Origin: ZC4RG30 sp041168985
Lineage (GTDB): Bacteria; Pseudomonadota; Gammaproteobacteria; Steroidobacterales; Steroidobacteraceae
Length of the DNA stretch: 14,278 nt
Assembly: GCA_041168985.1 (NCBI GenBank)
Contig: JBEEKA010000186.1
Coordinates: forward strand, 1-14,278
Reading direction: 5' to 3'
In this document: one piece after another, positions 6,955-14,278 of the stretch
Position numbering within the stretch: the first letter of the stretch is position 1
Layout: every line of letters begins with the position of its first letter
The notes under the pieces: model-generated
Databases searched by the model: none
What the model was told of the DNA's origin: nothing
What the model saw: the letters and a program-made list of their open reading frames with translations, nothing else
Made by a program: the position numbers and the translations under genes

Positions 6955-8357
6955 CTGGATTTCGCCGATTTCTTGAGCGCGTTGACCAACTGGTTGGCCA
7001 GCTTCGCCCTCGGTATCTTGCCCATCGCGTTACGGCGAAGTGCCTTCAGAGGAAATGCCTTGATGGCATAGGGCCCCTTCAGTGCGGCCGCGACCTGCTG
7101 GCGCAGGCTCGCCCAGGGAACCGTCTTGTCCGGCACGACCAATGCGCCGATGCCGGGCCAGCCCTTCAGGTTCAACTGCACGGCGCAGCCATCGGCCACG
7201 CCCGGCACGGCCTGGATGCGTGCATCCAGATCCAGCGCCGAGAGTTTCACGCCACCAAGGTTGAAGACATCCCCGGTCCTTCCGATCACCTCCAGCACAC
7301 CGTCCGGGTGCATCACACCCAGATCGCCGGAAAGGAACCAACCGCCCCGGAAAGTGGCGGAATCCGTCTCACCCAGATAGCCCTCGGCCATGCCGGGCAC
7401 GCGGCAACGCAGGAGCCCCTCCTGTCCGGGCGGGAGGGTCATGCCCTCCTTGTCCACCACTTCGACCTCCGCGCCGGGGTAGATGTGCCCGGCAGCACCG
7501 GGATACTGGTCCAACAACAGCGCATCGCAGGTCGCCACCACGCCCAGTTCGGTGCTGCCATAGGTCGTCTGGATCTGCGAACAAGCCCGGGCCAGCAGCT
7601 CATTACGGAGCTTGAGGGACAGTCGTGCGCCACCCGATCGGATGCAACGTCCCTCCTTTCCCGGCCACTGCCCGCGAAAACGACTGAGCCAGGACAGCAA
7701 CTGCGCCGGCGAAGCGGAGATGAGGTTGCATCGCGACAAGGCGCCTTCGGCGTGAGGTCCATTGGCCGTTCCGCCAAAGATCACCATGCCGCCCTGCAGC
7801 CAGGTGACCAGCGAAATCATGAACCCACCGAGCGTTTCCCGACCGGTCAACATCAAGGCGCGCGTTTCAGCCGATAGCGCCTCCCTGTACGGTGTAATGC
7901 GCGCCTGCAGTCGGCCAGCATCCAGCGCCACGGTTTTTGGCGTGCCCGTGGTCCCGGAAGTAAAGAACCAGCACGTCGCTGTCGCCACCATATCGAGTCG
8001 CAGCGCATCCAGGACTTCGCCTTCCCCGGGGCGCTGTTCGAGAAGGGTCTTGGCAGGCAGGGCCCAGGCGCGCTCCGTCATGGGAGGTTCCCTGTCCAGA
8101 CGGATCCACTGCCGCACGCCAAGCCTATCCCGGATGTCGCCGACCTGTTCCAGGGCAACGACCGCGAAGACGCCCCCCAGTTCGAACAGGGCGAGCATGA
8201 CCACCCAGCTGATGTAGGGGTCGACGATCACGATTCCGGTTGGATGCGTTTCGTCGAGTCCCTGCTCGATCAGCCAATGCTTTACCCAAGAGATATGCGC
8301 CCGGAATTCAGCATGGCTGAACTCCTTTCCGGCACGCCAGACAGCGACCGAACCCAT
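6951..8357 (-). CDS. AMP-forming adenylating enzyme (ANL superfamily ligase), substrate unknown
   Basis: A 468-residue acyl/aryl-CoA synthetase-like enzyme that should activate a carboxylate with ATP to an acyl-adenylate and possibly transfer it to CoA or another acceptor. Core motifs are intact: P-loop FFTSGTTGTPK (131-141), TTYGSTE (264-270), SGDLG with Asp345, GRTGD with Arg360, hinge region NLGGVKLSALDLD, and the catalytic Lys447 in MGKIPR. It is shorter than the usual 500-550 residues, mainly at the N-terminus, which begins directly with MGSVAVWRAGKEFSHAEF. No acyl-carrier protein or condensing enzyme is adjacent, so a classical fatty-acid or peptide-synthetase role is not indicated. ATG 8357 lies three bases after the sulfotransferase stop, and the 3' end overlaps the next gene. 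The specificity-pocket residues do not tell me the substrate. Fused or adjacent ligases in modification loci sometimes attach an organic acid to a polymer; that is inference here. Confidence 0.88.
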   Translation of the reverse strand: MGSVAVWRAGKEFSHAEFRAHISWVKHWLIEQGLDETHPTGIVIVDPYISWVVMLALFELGGVFAVVALEQVGDIRDRLGVRQWIRLDREPPMTERAWALPAKTLLEQRPGEGEVLDALRLDMVATATCWFFTSGTTGTPKTVALDAGRLQARITPYREALSAETRALMLTGRETLGGFMISLVTWLQGGMVIFGGTANGPHAEGALSRCNLISASPAQLLSWLSRFRGQWPGKEGRCIRSGGARLSLKLRNELLARACSQIQTTYGSTELGVVATCDALLLDQYPGAAGHIYPGAEVEVVDKEGMTLPPGQEGLLRCRVPGMAEGYLGETDSATFRGGWFLSGDLGVMHPDGVLEVIGRTGDVFNLGGVKLSALDLDARIQAVPGVADGCAVQLNLKGWPGIGALVVPDKTVPWASLRQQVAAALKGPYAIKAFPLKALRRNAMGKIPRAKLANQLVNALKKSAKSS

Positions 8358-8360
8358 CGC

Positions 8361-10310
8361 CTACTTCTCGATCAGGTGGGCGATCTCCGACTCGTACTCT
8401 TCGACGAGATCGCCGATTTCCGCCAGCAGGGGGCCCAGATAGGCCTCGTACTTGCGCCACCGGTTCGTGGAGGACTTGTAGATCGGCTTGCGGACCTGGC
8501 TCGCGCTCGCGGTCTTCACCGGCCGGTCGGTCTCGTGGAAGTTGAGGCAGCTGTCGTTCCACGGCAGTCCGAGATAGTCGATCAGGCGGCGCGCCTGGCC
8601 TTCAACGTCCGCGACGTTTTCCTCGTAGCGGATCTCCAGCATTCCGCCGGGCATGGCGTCCCGCCAGTGCTTCATGAGGTTCCAGTAGTACCGGTAATAA
8701 CGTCCCAGCTCCCGCAGGTTATAGGTCCACGGATGCCCCTCGGCAAAGTGGATGCGGTAGCAGGACAGGCAGGTTTCGACCGGGTGCCGGCGGCTGTGGA
8801 TGATCTTCGCATTTGGCATGATCAGCTTGATCGCGCCCACGAAATTGAAATTGCCGGGCATCTTGTCGACGATGCGTTTGTAATGGCTGCCCGCGGGCGC
8901 CAGGCGCTGCAGCCGTTCCACATAGCGCTTGCCACGGGCTTCATAGCTGGCGTTTTCCTCGTAAGGGAAAGCAGCCTCCACGTCCCCCAACCGGACCCGG
9001 TTCTGGCCCACTTCGATGTTTTCGACCACACCCGTGAGGATCTTGAGTTCGCCGGCCCCGAACACATCCGGGTGGGAAGACAGGATCTGCTCCATCAACG
9101 AGGTGCCGGAACGCGGCATGCCCAGGATGAACACCGGCACGTCGCTGTCACAGCCTTTCTGCGCCGGATTCTGCAGTACCTTGCCATTGAACACCTGGCT
9201 CAGCACCTGGTACATGCGCTTGTTGTTCTTGTCGCTGTAGGTTTCCTGCGAGCGCTTCTTCCGGCCGCCGATGGCGTAATGGGCGAAGGACGCGTCCAGT
9301 TCGCCCACGTCATCGAAAGCCTTGCCCAGTGCGAAATGCAGCTGAACCTGGTCCTCCAGTTTCGCGTCACTCAACGCGGCTGCAACGTGGTTCAGGCGCT
9401 TGAATTCCTCGTCACCGTACTGGTACTTGTGATCGGTGCCCAGCGTCCTGAGGGCAGCAGCCTGATCGGGATTGAGTCGCAGTGATTGACGAATGTAGTC
9501 GCGGGACTTTTCGATATGTCCTGCAACACGCTCGACCAGACCCAGTTCGTACAGAATCTTTGAGTTGTTCGGCATGAGCTGGTTGGCCTTTTCCAGCGCG
9601 GGCCGCGCAAGACTCAGCTCACCGGCGCGATTGCAGGCCACGCCGTACCCAAACACGAATTCGAGTTTCTCCGGGAATCGCCGACTCATCTCCTCCAGTC
9701 TGTCCTGTGCGTACTGATCCCTCTTCTTCTCCTTGAGGAGGCGCATCCACTGATCGAGCGAATCGCCGTGCAGGTCCTCGCGCAGGACATTGCGTTCGAA
9801 TTCGGCCAGCGCCTTGCCGTCCGCGTCCTTGGGGTCGAGCGCAAGCAGGATTTCACCCAACTCATGGTGGGCTTCCTTGCTGTCGGGGTCGCGCGCGAGT
9901 GCCTGTTCGACGTACTTCCTTCCGGCTTCCAGGTTCCTGGCCAGCCGCTCACAAGCAGCGAGCCCGAGCAGCACCGCCCCTTCCTGACCCGGATCCTTGC
10001 CTTTCAAGGCGTTCAGGAGTTGCAGTGCCTGCGGTACGCGTTTCAACCCCACGTAGCACCGCGCCATACCAAGTGCGACGTCGGGCGGAATGGACTCGTG
10101 GTTTTCTGCGATGCGCTGGTAATGCCCCAGGGCCGTGGACCACTGGCGCGCCTTTTCGATCAGCCGCCCCGCGTGGAAGTGAAGGAGATCGGAGGTCGGG
10201 TGCGACTTCAGACCCTCCCTCAAAATGGCCAGCGCGGCTGCAACCGTCTGATTCCCCTCAACCTCCAGAACCCGACGCGCGATCGCCTGGACATCAACGG
10301 ACTGCTTCAT
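8361..10310 (-). CDS. TPR-repeat PAPS-dependent sulfotransferase
   Basis: About 649 residues in two parts. Residues roughly 10-330 are tetratricopeptide-type helical repeats (for example HFHAGRLIEKARQWSTALGH, then ALGMARCYVGLKRVPQALQL and LYELGLVERVAGHIEKSRDY), a protein-binding scaffold. Residues about 385-649 are a sulfotransferase domain: the 5'-phosphosulfate loop LGMPRSGTSLMEQIL with Gly397 to Ser404, and the 3'-phosphate-binding HSRRHPVETCLS with Arg508 and Ser516 eight apart. Enzymes of this build transfer sulfate from PAPS, and some are compared with tyrosylprotein sulfotransferase. No signal peptide is visible, so the reaction is presumably cytoplasmic. It is the first gene of the operon that ends in cysD-cysNC, which supply its donor. 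Start choice is uncertain: ATG 10310 leaves room after the upstream terminator, but ATG 10319, ATG 10325 and TTG 10328 are in frame and no good Shine-Dalgarno decides. Confidence 0.93.
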   Translation of the reverse strand: MKQSVDVQAIARRVLEVEGNQTVAAALAILREGLKSHPTSDLLHFHAGRLIEKARQWSTALGHYQRIAENHESIPPDVALGMARCYVGLKRVPQALQLLNALKGKDPGQEGAVLLGLAACERLARNLEAGRKYVEQALARDPDSKEAHHELGEILLALDPKDADGKALAEFERNVLREDLHGDSLDQWMRLLKEKKRDQYAQDRLEEMSRRFPEKLEFVFGYGVACNRAGELSLARPALEKANQLMPNNSKILYELGLVERVAGHIEKSRDYIRQSLRLNPDQAAALRTLGTDHKYQYGDEEFKRLNHVAAALSDAKLEDQVQLHFALGKAFDDVGELDASFAHYAIGGRKKRSQETYSDKNNKRMYQVLSQVFNGKVLQNPAQKGCDSDVPVFILGMPRSGTSLMEQILSSHPDVFGAGELKILTGVVENIEVGQNRVRLGDVEAAFPYEENASYEARGKRYVERLQRLAPAGSHYKRIVDKMPGNFNFVGAIKLIMPNAKIIHSRRHPVETCLSCYRIHFAEGHPWTYNLRELGRYYRYYWNLMKHWRDAMPGGMLEIRYEENVADVEGQARRLIDYLGLPWNDSCLNFHETDRPVKTASASQVRKPIYKSSTNRWRKYEAYLGPLLAEIGDLVEEYESEIAHLIEK

Positions 10311-10333
10311 AGCTTTCATTACCATCAAAAAAA

Positions 10334-10358
10334 AGGGCCCCGAACAAGTCGGGGCCCT
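10334..10358 (-). terminator. Intrinsic terminator after the large repeat protein gene
   Basis: On the minus strand a ten-pair stem (GGGCCCCGA against TCGGGGCCC plus an outer A-T pair) with a five-base loop is followed at once by eight T residues (10334-10327). It lies 24 bases past the stop codon of the repeat-protein gene and is a textbook rho-independent terminator. The T-run ends only a few bases before the candidate start codons of the sulfotransferase gene. Confidence 0.93.
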
Positions 10359-10382
10359 AATCCTACAGTACTTGAGTGTTTA

Positions 10383-13300
10383 TCAGCCGATGATGTCGGC
10401 CGCGCTCAAGGTTCCCGTCACGTTGGTCAGGTGCAACACCAGATCCGCATCGCCAGAACCGTAGTTCACGGCAACCCAGGCCTCGTTACCCGACTGCTCG
10501 ATGTAGTACTTCACACCACCGCTGTTGTTCAGGGCGTCGTTGGCAGCAGCCACGAAATCCCCCGAGAAACCGCTCTGAACCACCGTGTTCGCACCGGTGC
10601 CGGCCACGAGGCCGAAGTCGAGCAGGTCGCCGTTCAGACCGTCGGTAGCCGTGAAGCCATCCACCAGATCCGCCGTGCCGGTCGTATCCGCCGAGTCACC
10701 GTCCACGAAGGTCACGGTGTCCGTGCCGCCGCTGCCGATGTTGATCGTGTCCTGACCCGCGCCGCCGGTGATGTTGTTGGCATCGGCGTTGCCCGTGATC
10801 GTGTCATCGTTGGCCGATCCGATCACGCTGGCGCCGCCCGTCAGGGCAAACGTCAGGTCGATCGTCGCATCGCTGCTGTAGCCGCTGAAGTCCACGTTCC
10901 CGATCGACACATCGCCGCCGGCGTTAACGTCGAGGTAGGACTCGTTGGTGCCCGCGTGGAAGTTGCCGTCGAGGATGAACTCGCTCGCACCCGACACCGT
11001 GACATCACCGATGCTGATGTCGCCATCGGCCGTCAGCGTGATGTGCGCATAGTCGTTCGCATCGGTTCCCTGGACATCGACCGTCACATTGCCGACCGAC
11101 AGGTTCGCATTGCCCGTATTGGCAGACACGCTGACCTGAACCGACGCAGAAGCACCACCGGCCGTGTCCGTCGTGCCCATCGACGTGATGTCGATGTTGC
11201 CGACCGCCACGTCACCCACCGTGCCGGTGAGGAGGTAGTTGTTGACGTTCAGGTTGTACGAGGCATCGCCGCTCTCCGCGACGGACAGGTCGATGGCGCC
11301 AGCCGTCGTGGTTCCGACGCTCTCGTCAGCCGAGAAGGACGCCGAGTACTGGAAGGAACCGCCCACCCCGACATCCGCCGACACGTCACCGAGGACGATG
11401 TCGCCGATGTTGCCGTTGGTGCTCGAACCCACTTCCGTGAAGTCGATCGACACCGAGACCGAAGCGCCGGCACCGACCGAAGCGGTCACGTCGCCGACCG
11501 TCACGTCACCAATGGTGACTGCACCGGACGACGGGGACGACGCGGACAGCGTCACCTGGATCGACGAGCTATCACCCGCCGTCAGCGACACATCGCCGAC
11601 GCTGACCGAGCCCATGTCGATGCTGTACTCGTTCATGTCGATCGCGACCAGGAAGTCGGCCGACGAATCGGCGCCCTCGACAATCGTCACATTGCCGATC
11701 GCGAGATTGCCCATGCTTCCGGTCGTGTTGTTCGAGAACTCCACCGTCGCACTGATGTCGACGTTGTCGCCGCCCGACAGGCTGATGTCGCCCACGGTCA
11801 GGCTGCCTGCCGTTCCATTCGAACCCGAGATGCTGATATTCAGATCGATCGAACCGGAATCCTCCAGCGCGAGGCTCACGTCACCGACCGTCACGTCGCC
11901 AGCCGAAGCAAGGTCGTTGGCCCAGTGCGTCTGCCAGACATTCACCGAAATCGTCGAGCCACCGGCGTTATCAGCTGCCGGACCCGTTGCGCTCAGCGCC
12001 ACCGAGATGTCGCCGACCGTGACGTCACCGAAGCTGTTCGCCGTATCGGATTCACCCGACGCCGACTGTTCGATCGTGATGCTGACATGGCTGTTGTCGC
12101 CACCCACCACGGCCACGTCGCCGACCGTCAGGTTGCCCTGGACGTTGGCAGTGCTCCAATCGGTGATGCTCTGGTAGACACCGATGTCCACCGTCGAGTC
12201 CTGAGCCACGTTCACCGTCACATCGCCGACCGTCACGTCGCCCATCGTCGAGCCGCTATCGGCCGTCTGGGTCACCGAGATGGCAACTTCAGCCGACTCG
12301 CCACCCGTCACAGACACATCGCCGACGGTCAGGTTGCCGAGAGCCGCACCAGTGTTCGTGCCGTTCTGAAGCACGCGGAGGTCGAGGACCGCGAAGTCGC
12401 CGCCTTCCAGCGTCACCGCACCGACCGACAGGTTGCCGGCTTCCGTGGCCGCCATCTGCGAGATGTTGATGTCGATCACGGCGTCATTCGTCAGGGTCGA
12501 CGACACGGCACCGTTACCCACGGTGGCATGCACATCGCCGACGGTCAGGTCGCCGCCCGCGTTGCCCGTTCCGCCAGACAGCTGCGTGGACGAGATATCC
12601 ACGCGGATGTCCACGCTGGACGATTCCACGCTTTCCGACGTGTAGGAGTACGGCGAGGTCTCGCTGCCGCTCGTCAGGGTGATATCACCCAGCGTCAGGT
12701 TGCCGTGGCTGTAGCCCTGCAGATTGACCGACAGATCGATCGCATTTTCGCCCGTATCGGCCGAAGCCCGGACATTGGCGTCGATGGAGACGTCGCCAAC
12801 CGTCAGGTTGCCCGCGACGAAATCGGGCGAATTGCTGCCCGCGTAGATGTTCACGTTGGCATGGCTCGTGGAGTCGGCGCTCAGGGCCACGTCCACATTG
12901 CCGACGGTCACATCGTGCGTCACGACATCGCCATCGGTCGTCGTGCTGTAGGTGAAATCACCGTCGATCGTGACGTCGGCGAAGTTCGCACCATCCACCA
13001 TAACGCTCGCGACGCCCAGGTCCTGGGTGGCATCAACGTTCAGGTTGAAGTCGCCACCATCCATGAACGCCTTGACGTGACCCACGCTGACGTCGCCACG
13101 GATGGCGCCATCGGTGCCCACATCAATCGCCACATTCGAAGCAAGTCCCGAATGAACGGTGACGTTACCGACGGTCACCGAGGACTCGTCAAACGAACCC
13201 AGCCCAATCGACACATCACCCGAGGCGCCCGCGGTCACATCGACCGCGCCCACCAGCAGATCGGTGGTGGCAGCCGCGTAGATATTGACGTTCGAGTCAT

Positions 13301-14278
13301 CGCCAGCAGACACGCCCACATCGCCGACGGTGGCACCGCCGACGTAGTTGTTGACGCTGACCGACACCGAAGCGGTATCGCCCATCGTGACCGTAATGTC
13401 GCCAACCGTCATGTCCTGAGCCGGGGAGTCATCCCACTCGATCGTGACGTTCGCGACGGAGTTGTCGCCTTCGACGATCGTCACGTTACCCGTGACGTTG
13501 GCGTCCATCGTGACATCGGCCGAACCGGTATCGCCAAGCGTAATGGCGATGTTGCCCACCTGGATATCGCCCGACTCTTCGATCGAAACGAGCGCGTAGG
13601 AACTGTCGCCCGCCGTCAGGGAGATGTCGCCCACGGATACGGTGGCGTCGGACGTGTCGTTGGTCACGATCACTTCCATGTCGCCGGTGTTGCCGAGGGT
13701 GACTGACACGTCGCCCAGCTCGACCTGATCGCCCGAAGCGGACACGGTGACCGTGATTTCGTTCTCGCCGGTGACCGTGACGTTGTTGCTGGCGTCGACC
13801 ACGCCATTCACGGACTCGTGCATGTCGGCGGAAGCCAGACCCAGGAAGACCGGAGCAACCTGCGAATCCTTCGGCTGGTAGTCCGTGTGGATGGTGGCCG
13901 CAACGCCGTCGATGGCGACATGCGTGCCGAGCTGCAGGTTGTGGACGTCGAGGTCCTTGCCCGTGACGCCCGAGTCAACCTTGATCAAGCCGAGGTCGGT
14001 ATATCCACCCGCCTCGAAGGAGCCGCTCGAGATCAGTTCAACATTGACCGCGGCGATATCCGACGCCTGAACGGCGCGGCCTTCGCCGCCCGCCATGCGC
14101 AGGTCGATGATCGTCTGGCCGTTGCCTTCGATCGTGTCGCCGTGGTTGTAGGTGCTTTCGTTGCCGGCAGTGAGTTCTGCCTGCACACCGATGACCGTGT
14201 CCGCGCCCGTGCGGCTGGCCAGATGCAGGTGGTCCGCATCGGTCGTCAGGACGTAGTCCTGGACAGCCGGCGGCGGCG
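10383..14278 (-). CDS. Giant RTX-type secreted repeat protein (surface/S-layer or adhesin-like), N-terminus beyond right edge
   Basis: The last 1,297 residues of a larger protein; the frame is open to the right edge with no start in view. Residues near the edge (YVLTTDADHLHLASRTGADT ending in VIG, then DTIEGNGQTIIDL and DIAAVNVELI) resemble the opening domain of S-layer-like type I secretion substrates. About 30 degenerate repeats follow, consensus GD-LTVGDVSV-x-GD-x-S-x-V-x-V-x-V, 22-50 residues each, probably successive beta strands of a solenoid. RTX nonapeptides (NDDTITGNA, GGAGQDTIN) come next and should bind Ca2+. The C-terminus ends LVLHLTNVTGTLSAADIIG, the aliphatic tail typical of uncleaved type I secretion signals. 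The protein is Asp/Gly/Ser/Val-rich, nearly free of Lys and Arg, proline-poor, and I see no cysteine. It probably folds outside the cell in calcium. An own terminator separates it from the downstream operon. S-layer, adhesin or biofilm matrix roles cannot be separated from sequence. Confidence 0.9.
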   Translation of the reverse strand, partial: PPPAVQDYVLTTDADHLHLASRTGADTVIGVQAELTAGNESTYNHGDTIEGNGQTIIDLRMAGGEGRAVQASDIAAVNVELISSGSFEAGGYTDLGLIKVDSGVTGKDLDVHNLQLGTHVAIDGVAATIHTDYQPKDSQVAPVFLGLASADMHESVNGVVDASNNVTVTGENEITVTVSASGDQVELGDVSVTLGNTGDMEVIVTNDTSDATVSVGDISLTAGDSSYALVSIEESGDIQVGNIAITLGDTGSADVTMDANVTGNVTIVEGDNSVANVTIEWDDSPAQDMTVGDITVTMGDTASVSVSVNNYVGGATVGDVGVSAGDDSNVNIYAAATTDLLVGAVDVTAGASGDVSIGLGSFDESSVTVGNVTVHSGLASNVAIDVGTDGAIRGDVSVGHVKAFMDGGDFNLNVDATQDLGVASVMVDGANFADVTIDGDFTYSTTTDGDVVTHDVTVGNVDVALSADSTSHANVNIYAGSNSPDFVAGNLTVGDVSIDANVRASADTGENAIDLSVNLQGYSHGNLTLGDITLTSGSETSPYSYTSESVESSSVDIRVDISSTQLSGGTGNAGGDLTVGDVHATVGNGAVSSTLTNDAVIDINISQMAATEAGNLSVGAVTLEGGDFAVLDLRVLQNGTNTGAALGNLTVGDVSVTGGESAEVAISVTQTADSGSTMGDVTVGDVTVNVAQDSTVDIGVYQSITDWSTANVQGNLTVGDVAVVGGDNSHVSITIEQSASGESDTANSFGDVTVGDISVALSATGPAADNAGGSTISVNVWQTHWANDLASAGDVTVGDVSLALEDSGSIDLNISISGSNGTAGSLTVGDISLSGGDNVDISATVEFSNNTTGSMGNLAIGNVTIVEGADSSADFLVAIDMNEYSIDMGSVSVGDVSLTAGDSSSIQVTLSASSPSSGAVTIGDVTVGDVTASVGAGASVSVSIDFTEVGSSTNGNIGDIVLGDVSADVGVGGSFQYSASFSADESVGTTTAGAIDLSVAESGDASYNLNVNNYLLTGTVGDVAVGNIDITSMGTTDTAGGASASVQVSVSANTGNANLSVGNVTVDVQGTDANDYAHITLTADGDISIGDVTVSGASEFILDGNFHAGTNESYLDVNAGGDVSIGNVDFSGYSSDATIDLTFALTGGASVIGSANDDTITGNADANNITGGAGQDTINIGSGGTDTVTFVDGDSADTTGTADLVDGFTATDGLNGDLLDFGLVAGTGANTVVQSGFSGDFVAAANDALNNSGGVKYYIEQSGNEAWVAVNYGSGDADLVLHLTNVTGTLSAADIIG
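10714..10820 (-). repeat. RTX calcium-binding nonapeptide block
   Basis: About four tandem nonapeptides (GSANDDTIT, GNADANNIT, GGAGQDTIN, IGSGGTDTV) match the GGxGxDxUx pattern of RTX proteins loosely in the outer and well in the inner copies. They sit roughly 110 residues before the C-terminus, the normal place for Ca2+-driven folding after type I secretion. Confidence 0.88.
10833..13724 (-). repeat. About 30 degenerate protein repeats with a GDVTVGDVS core
   Basis: The coding strand repeats a GGTGACGT/GTCGGCGA-type core every 65-150 bases. At the protein level each unit reads GD/GN-(L/V)TVGD(V/I)-(S/T/D)V followed by an acidic GDxS turn and a V-x-V-x-V strand. Unit length varies, with long inserts (as around 11950 and 12620) that differ between copies, so the array is old and diverged rather than recently amplified. 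A few units lose the second GD (13480-13500, 13010, 11275). It explains the exceptionally long stop-free antisense frame over this stretch. Confidence 0.9.

Noticed and set aside
10360..10386. Possible sigma-70 promoter (CTGATA, TAGGAT) upstream of the sulfotransferase gene
   Set aside because: Only four of six bases match in each box and the spacing is 15; the start would fall inside the terminator stem. Kept as a candidate in a finding, not as a feature.
9768..13706. A stop-free frame of about 1,312 codons on the plus strand, antisense to the repeat protein
   Set aside because: It spans the sulfotransferase gene, the terminator and the repeat gene. Its product is a low-complexity Arg/His/Asp-rich string that mirrors the GDVTVGDV repeat. 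The lack of stops follows from the GC-rich repeat codons of the real gene.
10383..14278. CRISPR-like or recent tandem DNA duplication in the repeat region
   Set aside because: The similarity is periodic at the protein level only; units differ in length and sequence, and no identical spaced repeats occur.
1..14278. Mobile element or genomic-island boundaries (integrase, transposase, tRNA, direct repeats)
   Set aside because: I found none, and base composition looks uniform by eye across the window.

Overview
The window is GC-rich, densely coded DNA, most likely from a free-living proteobacterium. A gammaproteobacterium is my best guess, from the fused CysNC, the TPR-sulfotransferase and the type I secretion substrate, but nothing here fixes the taxon. 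There is no tRNA, rRNA, insertion sequence, integrase or CRISPR array, and no gene-free stretch longer than about 80 bases.

Layout, left to right. (1) 1-1157, minus: UDP-glucose 6-dehydrogenase, cut by the left edge. (2) 1158-1237: short divergent intergenic region with one inverted repeat. (3) 1238-2439, plus: a small decayed gene followed by a prolyl-4-hydroxylase-like 2-oxoglutarate/Fe(II) oxygenase. (4) 2440-2472: convergent gap with a strong hairpin. (5) 2473-10310, minus: a compact seven-gene operon, in transcription order TPR-sulfotransferase, AMP-forming acyl/aryl ligase-like enzyme, second 2OG/Fe(II) oxygenase (TIGR02466-like), small unknown protein, exported matrixin-like zinc protease, CysD, CysN-CysC fusion. 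Gaps are 30 bases or less, and three junctions overlap (TTGA, and two of the TGATG type). (6) 10334-10358: intrinsic terminator. (7) 10383 to the right edge, minus: the last 1,297 residues of a very large, acidic, cysteine-free repeat protein ending in RTX nonapeptides and a type I secretion-type C-terminus.

How the genes may work together. CysD and CysNC make APS and then PAPS, the sulfate donor. No PAPS reductase or sulfite reductase accompanies them, and the first gene of the same operon is a PAPS-using sulfotransferase. The operon therefore reads as a self-contained sulfation module rather than cysteine biosynthesis. Two oxygenases, an adenylating enzyme, an exported protease and a huge secreted surface-type protein surround it. 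The most interesting hypothesis is a modification system for a cell-surface product, either the repeat protein itself or an acidic exopolysaccharide (UDP-glucuronate from Ugd), involving sulfation and hydroxylation. The enzyme families are clear from motifs; the shared substrate is inference.

A second result is that the small decayed gene at 1238 and the intact small gene at 5854-6318 appear to share one uncharacterised domain. The 1238 copy has lost about 150 bases from its middle and is frameshifted.
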